From Adiantum capillus-veneris (taxonomy: Eukaryota > Streptophyta > Polypodiopsida > Polypodiales > Pteridaceae): DNA of 60,000 nt. Shown in pieces: positions 10,840-22,461 of the stretch. The position numbers and the translations under genes were made by a program. The stretch is from contig CM043950.1 in NCBI GenBank assembly GCA_014529385.2, positions 80,038,343 to 80,098,342 on the forward strand, given 5' to 3'. Under the pieces are notes generated by a model. The model did not search any database. It worked only from the letters and a program-made list of their open reading frames with translations, and was not told the DNA's origin. Every line of letters starts with the position of its first letter. The first letter of the stretch is position 1.

Positions 10840-11904
10840 TGATGTAGCCAAAGTGTGCTGGATCTAGAAGGTGGCATGTGCAAATGTATGCAGGCAAGCA
10901 GAGTCATGGCAAAGGACTGAAGCAGCTAGGAAATTCATGGGATGGCAGGTAGCAACGGAAGTGTATGCATGATGCGGTTTAAAGGCCAAGAAAGGCTCCA
11001 TGAGGGGCTAATTTGGGTAGCAGGTGAAGGAGATGCAAAGTGCATCCTTTGGGTCCAAGAATGAAGAACTTGAAGTGTTGAAGGAGCATGTCCAGACGGC
11101 TCATCAAAACCGAGCTACGGAGCCCAAGTTATTGAAGATTAAATCTTTAATGGTTTGTAGATTCTTGGCAGATAGGGCAGCTGGAGACTGGCAATCCAAG
11201 TGGAACTTCAAGTGTAGATGTGGAGAGCTCAATACATGGAGCCTTCCCGTCTTTTCTGATTGCGGATCGGAGCCCTGGTTTGCAAGATATGGTCAGTTGA
11301 AGTTTTCCTGAGGGCCGGATCTGAGCCCACTTGGCCGCATTGGAAAATGTGCCATTTGAGCCACGAGAAAGTTCTAGAGCAGGGTGTACATCATACGGAG
11401 CTAGCAAAAAGTGACCGCATGCCAAACAAGGTCCTGAGCGAAAAGATATGGCAGTCGAAAGCTGGGGTGCCTTTGTCCAAATTGGATTGCAGAGGATTTT
11501 TTTCACTTTTTAAAAGCCTTGGTTCGAGGATGCCGAGGGGTCGACATGCAAAGACAGAGGGTGTGGATGTATCCGGGAAGATGGAGTTTCAGAAGGGATT
11601 TACAACTTGGCAATAGGAGATTGGAGCAGTACAGAAGAGCCAAGCAAAGGCAGGGTGCAAAGATTTTTTTGTTAAAAAAAATAGTGGGGGTTTTTTTGGA
11701 AGCCCTTGAGGTTCAAGGCTTGCGGAGCCGCCATGTGGTAGCTCCATTAATCCCACATGCGTAGTGAACCGGTGGAAAACCACAATATATAGGGCGGTCC
11801 GTGAGGACTCTATTGATATCCAAGAGGAGTGAGGGGAGCTCCCCTCCCCATGGCGAGGCTGGGCAGCAATGGCGTCCGCGGTGGTGTGAGTTCAGTGCTG
11901 ACGT
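10840..11904 (+). repeat. Element E 5' LTR, first part
   Basis: Matches the reverse complement of the C LTR from its start (TGGTGCAGCCAAAGTG in C, TGATGTAGCCAAAGTG here). Contains the shared LTR core GACGGCTCATC...GAGCTACGGAGC near 11097 and AATATATAGGGCGG near 11783, a possible TATA region. Interrupted at 11904 by C; the remainder resumes at 18102. Short open frames across it are not genes. Confidence 0.85.
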
Positions 11905-13914
11905 TGGAGAGGGGGAATAGGGAACACACCCAGCACACACAATGCTTGCCTCTCTATAGCCCAGGGATTCCACAGCACCCGTAACCTCTCAAAACACACC
12001 TTCAAATCGGCTAATTTGCACGAACAATTCCACCTTAGCACACAACACGACTATCTCACTCCTTCCACAAGAACACCCACAACACACATACACCCACACT
12101 GCTTAACTCGCCCGTTCCGACTCACAAAACACCCCTAATCTGCACTCTTGATAGCACCCTTCAAAATGCAAGCAAACCCTCTACAAATATTGGTTAACAC
12201 ACCAAAAGTGAGAGAGAAGGAGGGGATTGGGGAGAAGAAATCCAAGAGATTGGGCACATGGTTGGTATTATTGCAAAGAGGGTAATACAATTGATGTATG
12301 CAGCTTCAATGAAAAGCTTGGCATCACACAAGCTTCAAGCTCTCCCTTATTCACACAGGCAAAAAAGCCCCAAAATTGTCACATTTACAACCTTTTATAG
12401 GGGTGTCTCTAAGAGGCCCAAAAAAAGAAAAAAGGATGGTTTTCTCTTGCCGTGGCCTTCACTTAGAGCTTCTTTTAGTATTTTCTTGCATTGCCAACAC
12501 TTGGCCTAGTTTATTTTTGGAAACATGTACATGGTGTGCACACTTGCCCTTTGCACCTTCCATCTTGGCCGGCCGGGTCCCCTCCTTTGGTGCCTTTGCA
12601 TTTGGCCTTGTCCACCTCTTTGCCCCCGGACTCCCTCTCTCTCTCTCTCTCTGCTGTGGGCCTCACCCCTTACCTGAGAGGGGAAGGCAATAGCGATATC
12701 GCTATTGCCCATCTCCTCTTCCTTCAAAATATTGGGGCTTTGAGAGCCGCAGGAACCCCCCCTTTTCTTTGGGTCTGCCATGTCATCACTGGGCTCACCG
12801 CCGCGTACGCCATGCGCCACTCGGCCCCGTCGGCTGGCCACCAAAACCACCTCATCACCGCTACAGCAGTGCCCAAGGCGCGGACGCCATAGCTGCGCCT
12901 AAGGGGAGCTACCCTCACCCTCTCTTGGATACTATGGAGAGTGCCACGGCCTGGCTTATATAGTGCGGCCTCCGGGCTTTTCCCTGTGCAGGTGGGTTAT
13001 ATCCTATGTCACGTGGCATCACCACAGATCCCCAAGGCTTTTGAGTTTCAAAAAATCCCTTTACTATTTTTTCAACCAAAATTTTTTTGGCCTGCTCTTG
13101 CCTGGACCCCATTCTTTGCTCCCACCTCCTGTTGCCAAGCCTCAAAGCCTGGGTGAATCTCCATCTTCCCGGCTACAATCACCTTCTCTTTACCTACACT
13201 TATGGCTTCTCGTCATCTTCGAACCAGGGCTCTCAAAAATGGAAAAAAACATCTGCAATCCAAGCCGGCCAAAAGCTCCCAGTTTTCCAACGGCTATATC
13301 TTCTCGCTCCGGATTCCGTTTGGCCTACAGTCACTTCCTGCTAGCTCCATATGGTGTACACTCTGCTCTAGAACTTTGTCGAGGCTCAGAAGATGCCAGA
13401 TGGTGCGTACTCCAATGTGGCCAAGTGGGCTCAGACCCGGCCCCCGGAAAAACTTCAGCTGACCATAGCTTGCAATCCAGAGCTCTGATCCACAATCCGA
13501 AGAGACGGGTAGGCTCTATGAGTTGAGATCTACACATCTATACCTCAAGTTCCACTTGGATCACCTGTCACTAGCTGCCCTATCCGGCAAGAATCTGCAA
13601 ACCATCAAAACTTCAACCTTCAATAACTTGGGCTCCGTAGCTCGGTTTGATGAGCCGTCTGGACCTACTCCTTCAGCAATTCAAGCTCTTCATTTCTGGA
13701 CCCAAAAGCTGCACTCTACATCTCCTTCACTTGCTACCCCAATTAGCACATTATGGAGCCTTTCTTGGCCTATAAGCCGCATCACGCATACACTCCCGCT
13801 GCTACCTGTCATCCCATGAACTTCCTAGCTGCTCCAGTCTTTTGCCATGCTGCTACTTGCTTGTACACACCTATCCATGCCACCTTCTAGAGTCGACACA
13901 CTTTGGCTGCACCA
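11905..13914 (-). repeat. Element C 3' LTR
   Basis: 2010-bp LTR. Contains a reverse-strand TATATAAG box at about 12955, a perfect palindrome at 12686-12709 with core AATAGCGATATCGCTATT, and the core shared with the B-type LTRs near 13590-13720. Compared with the 5' LTR it lacks about 70 bp near 12430; otherwise the two are very similar, indicating a fairly recent insertion. Frames such as 12491-12892 are LTR artefacts. Confidence 0.9.
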
Positions 13915-13980
13915 TCATTGCCCACCCCCCTGTTGAGCATTTATGCTCAACCACATAAAAGCTTTATTTCACTATAAACT

Positions 13981-15336
13981 TCAAGTGGGTTGCCCCACCC
14001 CCTGCATCACATAGCTTCCACCTGGATCAAACACCTGGCTCTGTTCACTTTCATCCATCTCCAACAACATCCAATAGTGCCCTACCCAAGCACGTAGCCA
14101 TCCATGCACACGAAAGGCCCATAGCACTTTAGCACCTCTTCGAACATCATCCTACCTCATCAGCCTATATGGCTTTGCAAACACATCATCCGTATGAACC
14201 AGCACTTCTGACCCTCCCTCCCAGCCATGTAAAGGAGAGCTGCTCTCAAAGGAACCCCGTACCTGACGGATAACATATTGTACAGTTGCACTTACAAGCA
14301 TACCTTTCAACCATGGGTTGCATTCCTCTTTTGAAAGCTTGGACATATCTTGGGAACCTCCTTCATAGGCCATAAAACACATCTCTTGCACTGGCTTCAT
14401 GCTCTCTTGCACCTCCTCTTCGAACTCACTTACACTGTCATCAAGCCCTTCAAGGTCGCTCAGCACTTCCTTCTGTCCAGCTTCAGTCTCCTGCTCTTCA
14501 ATCACCTCTCTTACAGCTGCATCATGCTCCTCTAAGGAAAAGAGAAACTCGTTCTCTACCGCATCCATCTCCAGTTTTTTCATAGACACGGCCGCTTTAT
14601 CTCTCTTGGCAAAAGTCTGCACATGTTGCACCACCATGGCACATTCCACCGCTACTTTCATCAGCACAACCATTAGCATGGCACCACATACCACCTTCAC
14701 CTGCATTTCATCATCTGTAGGTCTAGACCGCACCTTTTGGATTTCATCAAACATCTCGGCTTTCTCTGTTCCCTGCTCTTCTTGCACATGTGCTATCACC
14801 ATATCATCAAACATACAAGAGGGCAGCTTTACCTTTACCGGTTCAGGTTCATTAGATTCCGTCACTTCTTCATAGGATGTATATTCATCGGCTCTATCTT
14901 CCTCACTTGTCTCGGAGCAAATCGAGTGTGCATCATCATCATCATCGGCATCGGCATCATATACTGACTCCGTATCAGCATCTGCATCCACTTGTTGCTC
15001 CACAAAAGCCTGACCATCTTCACAGCTTTGCTCACATTCTTCATCACCTTTTGAACCCTCGGTATCTGTGTCTCGATTGCATTCTCCTACCATTTCATGC
15101 AAACTTTCAACAAGACCAAGCTTTACCTCTTCAATCCGTATTGGAACCTCCACATCTGCTACCTCTTTTGCATCTTGGTGAACATCGACATGGAGCTTCT
15201 CTTCGTTGACAAGCTCTTCCACTCTCGGCACATGCACATCACAAACTAGAAACCTCCAAGGAACATAACCAATAGTAGGTCTTACCTCCACAGGCCTTGC
15301 ATTTCGCACAACTGGAACCACCTTTGGTTGGACCAA
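13981..15336 (-). pseudogene. Element C acidic second ORF with FDPGG end
   Basis: A 394-codon frame from 15336 to 14152, very rich in E, D and V, with a run of alternating D/A residues near residue 125-135 and a moderately hydrophobic stretch around residues 218-238. No known enzyme domain. After an in-frame TAG (14152-14154) the same frame continues for another 56 codons and ends in QVFDPGGSYVMQG just before the polypurine tract. Elements B and D end similarly, so the TAG probably truncates the original protein. The ORF is in frame with the gag end across a TGA at 15340-15342 (TGC in E). Function unknown; the ATG at 15336 may not be the true start. Confidence 0.7.
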
Positions 15337-15339
15337 AGA

Positions 15340-15946
15340 TCACTTCGCCACCTCCGCAACAGGCATATAATCTGTTGGCTTTAGCATTACCAACTCCAAC
15401 TTTCGCTTCACCTTTCTGCTCTTTATCTTTGCCAGATAGACCATGTCTTCATAGGTATCGGCACCATCTTCGACCTTTTCCCTAATCCTCGGATGCAAGC
15501 ACTCTAACAGCTTTGACAGCTTCAAAGATTGATTGCTTTTGAAGCAATCTCTAAATGCTTCCAACAAGCTTCAAACTGCTCAATGAAAATAGAGAAATAT
15601 TTACTTACATCCTGGTGTACCGCCTTCAGCTTTGCACCGGCTTTTTCTGGTGTGATCACCTCTCGAAACCGCTCCAAAAACTGACCTCGGCAACTTTTTC
15701 CATGATTCTCTATCACTTCTCTCTAGGCCATCGAACCACACCTTAGCTCGTCCTCACATTAACAATGGCACCGTCTGTAATCTCTGCGCATCCGTCGACA
15801 TACGCATCGACAACAACCATAACTCGTAATCTGCTAACCAATCCTCGGGATCTTCGTCTGCCGTAAATATGGGGCCAAAACCTGGCTCCACCATCTCTGT
15901 CACCTTCAACCTCGACCATCAAACATCTCGACCCTTTGCCAACCAC
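15340..15946 (-). pseudogene. Element C gag, frameshifted
   Basis: Gag-like domain homologous to the E gag. Blocks FLERFREVITPEKAGAKLK, YFSIFIEQFEACW and LLECLHPRIREKVEDGADTY are visible in two frames, so at least one frameshift occurs around 15520-15570; a third frame carries the N-terminal part near 15750-15900. Identified by the pattern of plant Retrotrans_gag proteins and by alignment with 18895-19440. The TGA closing it at 15340 lies at the gag/acidic boundary. Confidence 0.7.
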
Positions 15947-15999
15947 TTTGTTGTCAAAAAAACACCACTTTCAACCGCAAATTGGACCATCAGATAGCT

Positions 16000-16016
16000 C
16001 CTCAGTGGGGGCACCA
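16000..16016 (-). other. Element C primer-binding site
   Basis: On the element strand TGGTGCCCCCACTGAGG, five bases after the LTR end CTCTCCA. It would pair with a tRNA ending in GGGGGCACCA. I could not identify that tRNA. The same site occurs at 23409-23425 in element D, and close variants at 18772 (E) and 25999-26016 (D). Confidence 0.75.
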
Positions 16017-16021
16017 GAAGA

Positions 16022-18101
16022 TGGAGAGGGGGAATAGGGAACACACCCAACACACACAATGCTTGCCTCTCTATAGCCCGGGGATTCCACAGCACCCCTA
16101 ACCTCTCAAAACACACCTTCAAATCGGCTAATTTGCACGAACAATTCCACCTTAGCACACAACACGACTATCTCACTCCTTGCACAAGAACACCCACAAC
16201 ACACATACACCCACACTGCTTAACTCGGCCGTTCCGACTCACAAAACACCCCTAATCTGCACTCTTGATAGCACCCTTCAAACTGTAGGCAAACCCTCTG
16301 CAAATAATGGTTTTCACACAAAAGTGAGAGAGAAGGAGGGGATTGGGGAGAAGCAATCCAAGAGATTGGACACACGGTTGGTATTATTGCAAAGAGGGTA
16401 GTACAATTGATGTATGCAGCTTCAATGGAAAGCTTGGCATCACACAAGCTTCAAGCTCTCCCTTATTCACACAGGCAAAAAAGCCCCAAAATTGTCACAT
16501 TTACAACCTTTTATAGGGGTGTCTTTAAGAGGCCCAAAAAAAGAACCCAAAATGAATCTACTTATTGTAGACACCGTACGTGTCATGGCCGTCAAAAGCA
16601 ATGGTTGGCATATGAAAAAAGGATGGTTTTCTCTTGCCGTGGCCTTCACTTAGAGCTTCTTTTAGTATTTTCTTGCATTGCCAACACTTAGCCTAGTTTA
16701 TTTTTGGAAACATGTACGTGGTGTGCACACTTGCCCTTTGCACCTTCCATCTTGGCCGGCCGGGTCCCCTCCTTTGGTGCCTTTGCATTTGTCCTTGTCC
16801 ACCTCTTTGCTCCCGGACTCCCTCTCTCTCTCTCTCTCTACTGTGGGCCTCACCCCTTACCTGAGAGGGGAAGGAAATAGCGATATCGCTATTGCCCATC
16901 TCCTCTTTCTTCAAAATATTGGGGCTTTGAGAGCCGCGGGAGCCCCCCCTTTTCTTTCGGTCTGCCATGTCATCACTGGGCTCACCTCCGTGTATGCCAT
17001 GCGCCGCCCGGCCCCGTCGGCTCGCCACCAAAACCACCGCATCACCGCCACAGCAGCGCCCAAGGCGCGGACGCCATAGGTGCGCCTAAGGGGAGCTCCC
17101 CTCACCCTCTCTCGAATACTATGGAGAGTGCCACGGCGTGCCTTATATAGTGCGGCCTCCGGGCTTTTCCCTGTGCAGGTGGGTTATATCCTATGCCACG
17201 TGGCATCACCACAGATCCCCAAGGCTTTTGAGTTTCAAAAAATCCCTTTACTATTTTTTCAACCAAATTTTTTTTGGCCTGCTCTTGCCTGGACCCCATT
17301 CTTTCCTCCCACCTCTTGTTGCCAAGCCTCAAAGCCTGGGTGAATCTCCATCTTCCCGGCTACAATCACCTTCTCTTTACCTACACTTATGACTTCTCGT
17401 CATCTTCGAACCAGGGCTCTCAAAAATGGAAAAAAACATCTGCAATCCAAGCCGGCCAAAGGCTCCCAGTTTTCCAACGGCTATATCTTCTCGCTCCGGA
17501 TTCCGTTTGGCGTGCACTCACTTCCTGCTAGCTCCATATGGTGTACACTCTGCTCTAGAACTTTGTCGAGGCTCAGAAGATGCCAGATGGCGCGTACTCC
17601 AATGTGGCCAAGTGGGCTCAGACCCGGCCCCCGGAAAAACTTCAGCTGACCAAAGCTTGCAATCCAGAGCTCCGATCCACAATCCGAAAATACGGGTAGG
17701 CTCTATGAGTTGAGCTCTTCACATCTATACCTCAAGTTCCACTTGGATCACCTCTCACCAGCTGCCCTATCCAGCAATAATTTTCAAACCATCAAAACTT
17801 CAATCTTCAATAACTTGGGCTCCGTAGCTCGGTTTGATGAGCCGTCTGGACCTACTCCTTCAACACTTCAAGCTCTTCATTTCTAGACCCAAAAGCTGCA
17901 CTCTACATCTCCTTCACCTGCTACCCCAATTAGCACATTATGGAGCCTTTCTTGGCCTATAAGCCGCATCAGGCATACACTCCCGTTGCTACCTGTCATC
18001 CCATGAACTTCCTAGCTGCTCCAGTCCTTTGCCATGCTTCTACTTGCCTGTACACACCTATCCACGCCACCTTCTAGAGTCGACACACTTTGGTTGCACC
18101 A
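16022..18101 (-). repeat. Element C 5' LTR
   Basis: 2080-bp partner of 11905-13914, in the same orientation. Retains about 70 bp (near 16545-16615) missing from the other copy. TATATAAG box on the minus strand near 17144; palindrome at 16873-16896 with one mismatch. Confidence 0.9.
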
Positions 18102-18766
18102 ACGTGTTAGGCAGTAGGGGCGGTGCCTGCGCCCGCCAAGGGCCAAATAGTTTTTGAGGATAAGGGTTGTACCCCCCCCCCCAATAGCGACATCGCTATT
18201 GCCTCGACAAGGAAGGGGTTCCGTTGCTGCATGAAGAGGTGCCGACAAGTGGGAATTAAAGGATAATCCAAGGCCCAAGAGGAGGAAGTCCAGCCGACCA
18301 AGATGGCTTTTTTGCATGTGTGAGCAAGGGAAAGCTTGAAGCTTGTGTGTTGTTAAGATTGCCATTGAAGCTGCATACATTGGTTGTACTACTGTCTATG
18401 CAATAATACCACTCATTTGCTCCAATCTCGTGTGTTGCTTCTCCCCATCCCACTCCTCTTCTCTCGCTCTTCGTGTATTGGCCATTTCTTGCAGAGGGTT
18501 TGCCGCAGCTCGAAAGGTACTACCAAGAGGGCAGATTAGGAGTGTTTTGTGATTTGGAAAGGGTGAGTTGAGTAGTGTAGGTGCTTTTGTGTTGTGGGTG
18601 TTTTTTGCAAGGTGTGAGGTAGTTGTTTTGTATGCTAATAGAGTTGTTAGTGCAAATAAGCCAATTTGAAGGTGTTTTTTGAGAGGTTAGGGGTGTTGTT
18701 GAATCCCTGGGCTACAGAGAGGCAAGTATTTTGTGTGTTGTGTGTGTCCCCTATTTCCCCTCTCCA
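18102..18766 (+). repeat. Element E 5' LTR, second part
   Basis: Continuation of 10840-11904 after element C. Aligns with 20394-21268 of the 3' LTR. Contains the palindrome CAATAGCGACATCGCTATTG at 18182-18201. Ends TCTCCA at 18766. Confidence 0.85.
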
Positions 18767-18771
18767 TCTTC

Positions 18772-18788
18772 TGGTGTCCCCCACTAAG
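18772..18788 (+). other. Element E primer-binding site
   Basis: Reads TGGTGTCCCCCACTAAG, five bases after the LTR end. It is the C site with one inserted T and a G-to-A change, so it is a decayed version. Confidence 0.65.
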
Positions 18789-18894
18789 GAGCTGTCTGAT
18801 GCTCCAATTTGCGGTTGAGAGTGGTGCTTTTCTGTCAACGAAGCGATTGGCTGATGGTTGAGATGTTTGATGGTTGAGTTTGAAGCTGACAGAG

Positions 18895-20013
18895 ATGGTG
18901 GAGCCAGGTTTTGGCCCCATATTTATGGGCATTGAAGACCCCGAGGATTGGTTAGCTGATTTTGAATTATGGCTGCTGCTGTCAATCCGTATGTCGACGG
19001 ATTCAAAAAGGTTACAGACGGTGCCGTTGTTGATGCGAGGGCGAGCCAAGGTGTGGTTCGATGTCTTAGAGAGCAGTGATTAAGAATCATGGAAAAGGTT
19101 GCAGAGTTAGTTTTTGGAACAGTTTCGAGAGGTGATTACGACAGAAAAAGCCGGTGCAAAGCTGAAGGCAGTACACCACGATGTAAGTAAATATTTCTCT
19201 ATTTTCATTGAGCAATTTGCAGCTTGTTAGCAGCAGTTAGAGATTGCTACTGGGGTCAAAAGAAATCAATCTTTGAAGATGTCAATGTTGTTAGAGTGCT
19301 TGCATCCGACGATTAGAGAAAAGGTCGAAGATGGTGCCGATACCTATGAAGACATGGTCTATTTGGCAAAGATAAAGAGCAGAAAGGTGAAGCAGAAGTT
19401 GGAGTTGGGAATGCTAAAGCCAACAGATTATATGCCTGTTGCGGAGGTGGCGAAGTGCTCTTTGGTCCAACCAAAGGTGGTTCCAGTTGTGCGAAATGCA
19501 AGGCCTGTGGAGGTAAGACCTACTATTGGTTATGTTCCTTGGAGGTTTCCAGTTTTTGATGTGCATGTGCCGAGAGTGGAAGATCTTGTCAACGAAGAGA
19601 AGCTCCATGTCGATGTTCACCAAGATGCAAAAGCGGGAGTAGATGTGGAGGTTCCAGTACGGATTGAAGAGGTAAAGCATGTTCTTGTTGAAAGTTTGCA
19701 TGAAAAGGTAGCAGAATGCAATCAAGATGCAGATACCGAGGGTTCAGAAGCTGATGGAGAAAGTTTGCAAAGTGGTGAAGATGGTCAAGCTTTTGTGGAG
19801 AAGCAAGTGGATGCAGATGTTGATATGGAGTCGGTATATGATGCCGATGCCGATGATGATACAAGCTCGATTTGCTGGGATACAAGCGAGGAGAATAATG
19901 CGGATGAATATACATCCTATGACAAAGAGACGGAATTTGATGGACCCGAGCTGATAAAGGTAAAGCTGCCCTCTTATATGTTTGAACAGAGGATTTTTTT
20001 CACTTTTTAAAAG
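18895..20013 (+). pseudogene. Element E gag and acidic ORF, decayed
   Basis: One reading frame runs from the ATG at 18895 through gag (GIEDPEDWLADFELWL, RGRAKVWFDVLE, LLECLHPTIREKVEDG) directly into the acidic domain. Unlike C there is no stop at the boundary: the codon is TGC where C has TGA. Gag stops are TAA 19081, TAG 19108 and TAG 19228. At 19108 C has CAG, so this is a C-to-T loss; at 19228 C has TGG. The acidic domain ends abruptly near 19985, where the sequence jumps into the middle of the 3' LTR, so the FDPGG end is deleted. Confidence 0.75.
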
Positions 20014-21268
20014 CCTTGGTTCGAGGATGCCGAGGGGTCGACATGCAGAGACAGAGGGTGTGGTTTTATCCAGGAAGATGGAGTTTCAGAAGGGCTTTAC
20101 AACTTGGCAATAAGAGATTGGAGCAGTACAGGAGAGCGAGGCAGAGGTAGGCTGTAAATAGGTTTTTGTTAAAAAAAATAGTGGGGGTTTTCTTGGAAGC
20201 CCTTGAGGCTCAAGGCTTGGGGAGCTGCCATTTGGCAGCTCCATTAATCCCACATGCGTAGTGAACCGATGGAAAGCCGCAGTATATAGGGCAAGCCGTG
20301 AGGCCTCTATTGATATCCAAGAGGAGTGAGGGGAGCTCCCCTCCCCATGGCAAGGTTGGGCGGCAGTATTGCCCGCGGTGGTGTGAGTTCAGTGATGATG
20401 TGGCAGGCAGTAGGGGTGATGCCCGCGCCCGCCAAGGGCCAAATAGTTTTTGATGATAAGGGTTGTACCCCCCCAATAGCAACATCACTATTGCCTCGAC
20501 AAGGAAGGCGTCCTGTTGTGCAGGAAGAGGTGCCGATAAGTGGGAATTAGAGGATAAGACAAGGCCCAAGAGGAGGAAGTCCAGCCGGCCAAATGGTAAG
20601 GGACCAAAGCCTAAGGTGTACACCATACAAGTGTGTCCAAAAATAAACTAGGCCAAGTGTTGGCAATGCAATCAAATGCTAAAAGGAACTCCAAATGAAA
20701 TGCACGACATGGAAGATCACTGCATTTTTCTTTTTTGGGATTCCTAGGCACACCCCTATAAAAGGAGGTTTATGTTCATTTTTTAGGGTCTTTGGACCAA
20801 TGTGGATTTTTTGCCTGTGTGAGAAAGGGAAAGCTTGAAGCTTGTGTGTTGTTAAGCTTGCCATTGAAGCTGCATACATTGGTTGTACTACTCTCTATGC
20901 AATAATACCACTCATTTGCCCCAATCTCGTGTGTTGCTTCTCCCCATCCCCCTCCTCTTCTCTCGCTCTTCGTGTACTGTCCATTGCTTGCAAAGGGTTT
21001 GCGTGCAGCTCATAAGGTGCTACCAAGAGGGAAGATTAGGAGTGTTTTGTGATTTGGAAAGGGTGAGTTGAGCAGTGTGGGTGCTTTTGTGTTGTGGGTG
21101 TTTTTTGCAAGGTGTGAGGTAGTTGTTTTGTATGCTAAAGCGGAGTTGTTAGTGCTAATAAGCCAATTTTAAGGTGTTTTTTGAGAGGTTAGGGGTGATG
21201 TGGAATCCCTGGGCTACAGAGAGGCAAGTATTTTGTGTGTTGGGTGTGTTTCCTATTCCCCCTCTCCA
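19986..21268 (+). repeat. Element E 3' LTR, 5'-truncated
   Basis: Begins with sequence matching 11488 onwards in the 5' LTR (CAGAGGATTTTTTTCAC) and continues to CCTCTCCA at 21268. The first roughly 650 bp of the LTR and the end of the internal region were lost in one deletion. Its palindrome at about 20475 has decayed by G-to-A changes at both CpG sites. Confidence 0.8.
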
Positions 21269-21626
21269 ACGATTAACAAAGGAGTTTCATGGCAAGATTG
21301 AAGTTGGTAGAACCGTGGGAGTAGAGTTGGTGCAAGAGGTCATTGTCGTTTGCAATAATACACGTGTTTTCTATGCTAAGATTGTGGGGTCAAATGCAAA
21401 GAAAGCGACATACTCTGTGACAATGTCAGATTTTCCTAGATGTAATTGCAAGGATTTTCAGAACCTAGAAAGCAAGCACCTTGTGTATGTGCCATGTAAG
21501 CACATTTACTTCATATTTCTGCAAGTATCTGGCCTTGACCCTCATGCTCATGAGATCATGCATCAGGCTGAACTAACAAAATTGGAGGTAGTCCAAGCGC
21601 TTGAAGGCTTGTGGACCTTGCAATAA
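21269..21626 (+). pseudogene. SWIM zinc-finger domain, 3' exon portion
   Basis: Encodes a SWIM-type finger (pattern CxC, about 16-residue spacer, CxH): FPRCNCKDF...VYVPCKHIY, residues roughly 75-105 of the frame that starts in the LTR at 21174. SWIM domains occur in MULE and FAR1-type transposase-derived proteins; here the family is not further resolvable. The frame is continuous with 10465-10839 once element E is removed, so E disrupted one exon. The stop is at 21624-21626. The SWIM part itself is undamaged. Confidence 0.65.
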
Positions 21627-22028
21627 TTTTGAAAAGTAGTTTTTTGGGTGATATGTTCTAATGGGTATTAAAGTTTGCCGCAAATATTCTCATGCCGCAA
21701 TATTTTGTTTGTTGCGTTGCACCCTCCATTTTGATTTGTAGATGCAATACACCTTTTTGGTAAATTTCAATGTTGATGGATATTTTTTAGCATGTGTTAG
21801 TGATATAACAATTTAAAATTTATTTTTATAGGTAAAGAAACTATGTAGGGATTATCTCTAACCAACAAAATCCCAAGATATATACAACTAATATATTGCA
21901 CAAGGATATAAAAAAACATTGTAAGTTTTGAAAAGTTTATGGTTTGCTCAATTTTGTGTGAAAAAAACTGTAAGTTTTTCTCGGTTTATGGTTTGCTCGA
22001 TTTTATTGCTCAGATTTTGGGATCCCTC
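21627..22028. other. Non-coding spacer
   Basis: AT-rich sequence between the SWIM gene stop and the inverted-repeat element. A short direct repeat (TGTAAGTTTT.../GTTTATGGTTTGCTC) occurs twice near 21919-22000. Nothing else recognised. Confidence 0.5.
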
Positions 22029-22461
22029 TTCTAATGTTATGGCAGTGTACGTACATTGATTGGAATATCGCCTCATATAACTTGTCATACAACCACTTAC
22101 ATGAACTTGATTGATTTGGTATGATCATTTGGAACATACTTTAAAATTCGACTCCAATTTGGTACCAAACAAGTAATATATTTTATTTTTTTAATGATAC
22201 CTTGTCTAGTCAATGGGTCACGGACACATAGACTCACCGATTTAGGCAATATGAAAATGTTGATCTTGGTGTAGATTTGCCAATCTAGAAAACACTAGTT
22301 AGAAATGTACATTTGCTGCCCGATTTAAGAAGCACACCAATAAACTATAGATTTATAAAATTTTATACTAAGTACAAATCTGGTTTAGGACGCACCAAAA
22401 TAAACGAAAATCTCTCAATTTAGGTAACATAAGTGTAAATTTGCTGATTTAGGCTACACGT

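Larger units (their letters stand above)
11905..18101 (-). mobile_element. LTR retroelement C (gag + acidic ORF), nested in E
   Basis: A complete reverse-strand LTR element of about 6.2 kb. The LTRs are 11905-13914 and 16022-18101; on the coding strand they start TGGTGCAGCC or TGGTGCAACC and end CTCTCCA. Target duplication ACGT at 11901-11904 and 18102-18105. Restoring a single ACGT rejoins E LTR sequence that aligns base for base with its partner at 20390. The internal region (13915-16021) has a primer site, gag, an acidic second ORF and a G-rich polypurine tract, but no protease, RT, RNase H or integrase. Predicted non-autonomous. Confidence 0.9.
10840..21268 (+). mobile_element. LTR retroelement E (gag + acidic ORF, no pol)
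   Basis: Plus-strand LTR element bounded by TGATGTAGCC at 10840 and CCTCTCCA at 21268, with a 4-bp ACGA duplication (10836-10839 and 21269-21272). Its 5' LTR is 10840-11904 plus 18102-18766, interrupted by element C. The primer site is at 18772, a decayed gag/acidic ORF follows, and the 3' LTR (about 19986-21268) has lost its 5' part together with the end of the internal region. It belongs to the same family as C: internal and LTR sequences align throughout. It lies inside an exon of the SWIM-domain gene. Confidence 0.85.

Noticed and set aside
12491-12892. Open frames of 60-190 codons in 12.2-13.8 kb and again in 16.4-17.7 kb
   Set aside because: The same frames recur because the two segments are the LTRs of element C. 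They have no domain and lie in non-coding LTR sequence.
14399-14875. Plus-strand Ser/Thr-rich frames opposite the acidic ORFs, also 24849-25382 and 35987-36217
   Set aside because: They are antisense shadows of the acidic second ORFs of elements C, D and B.
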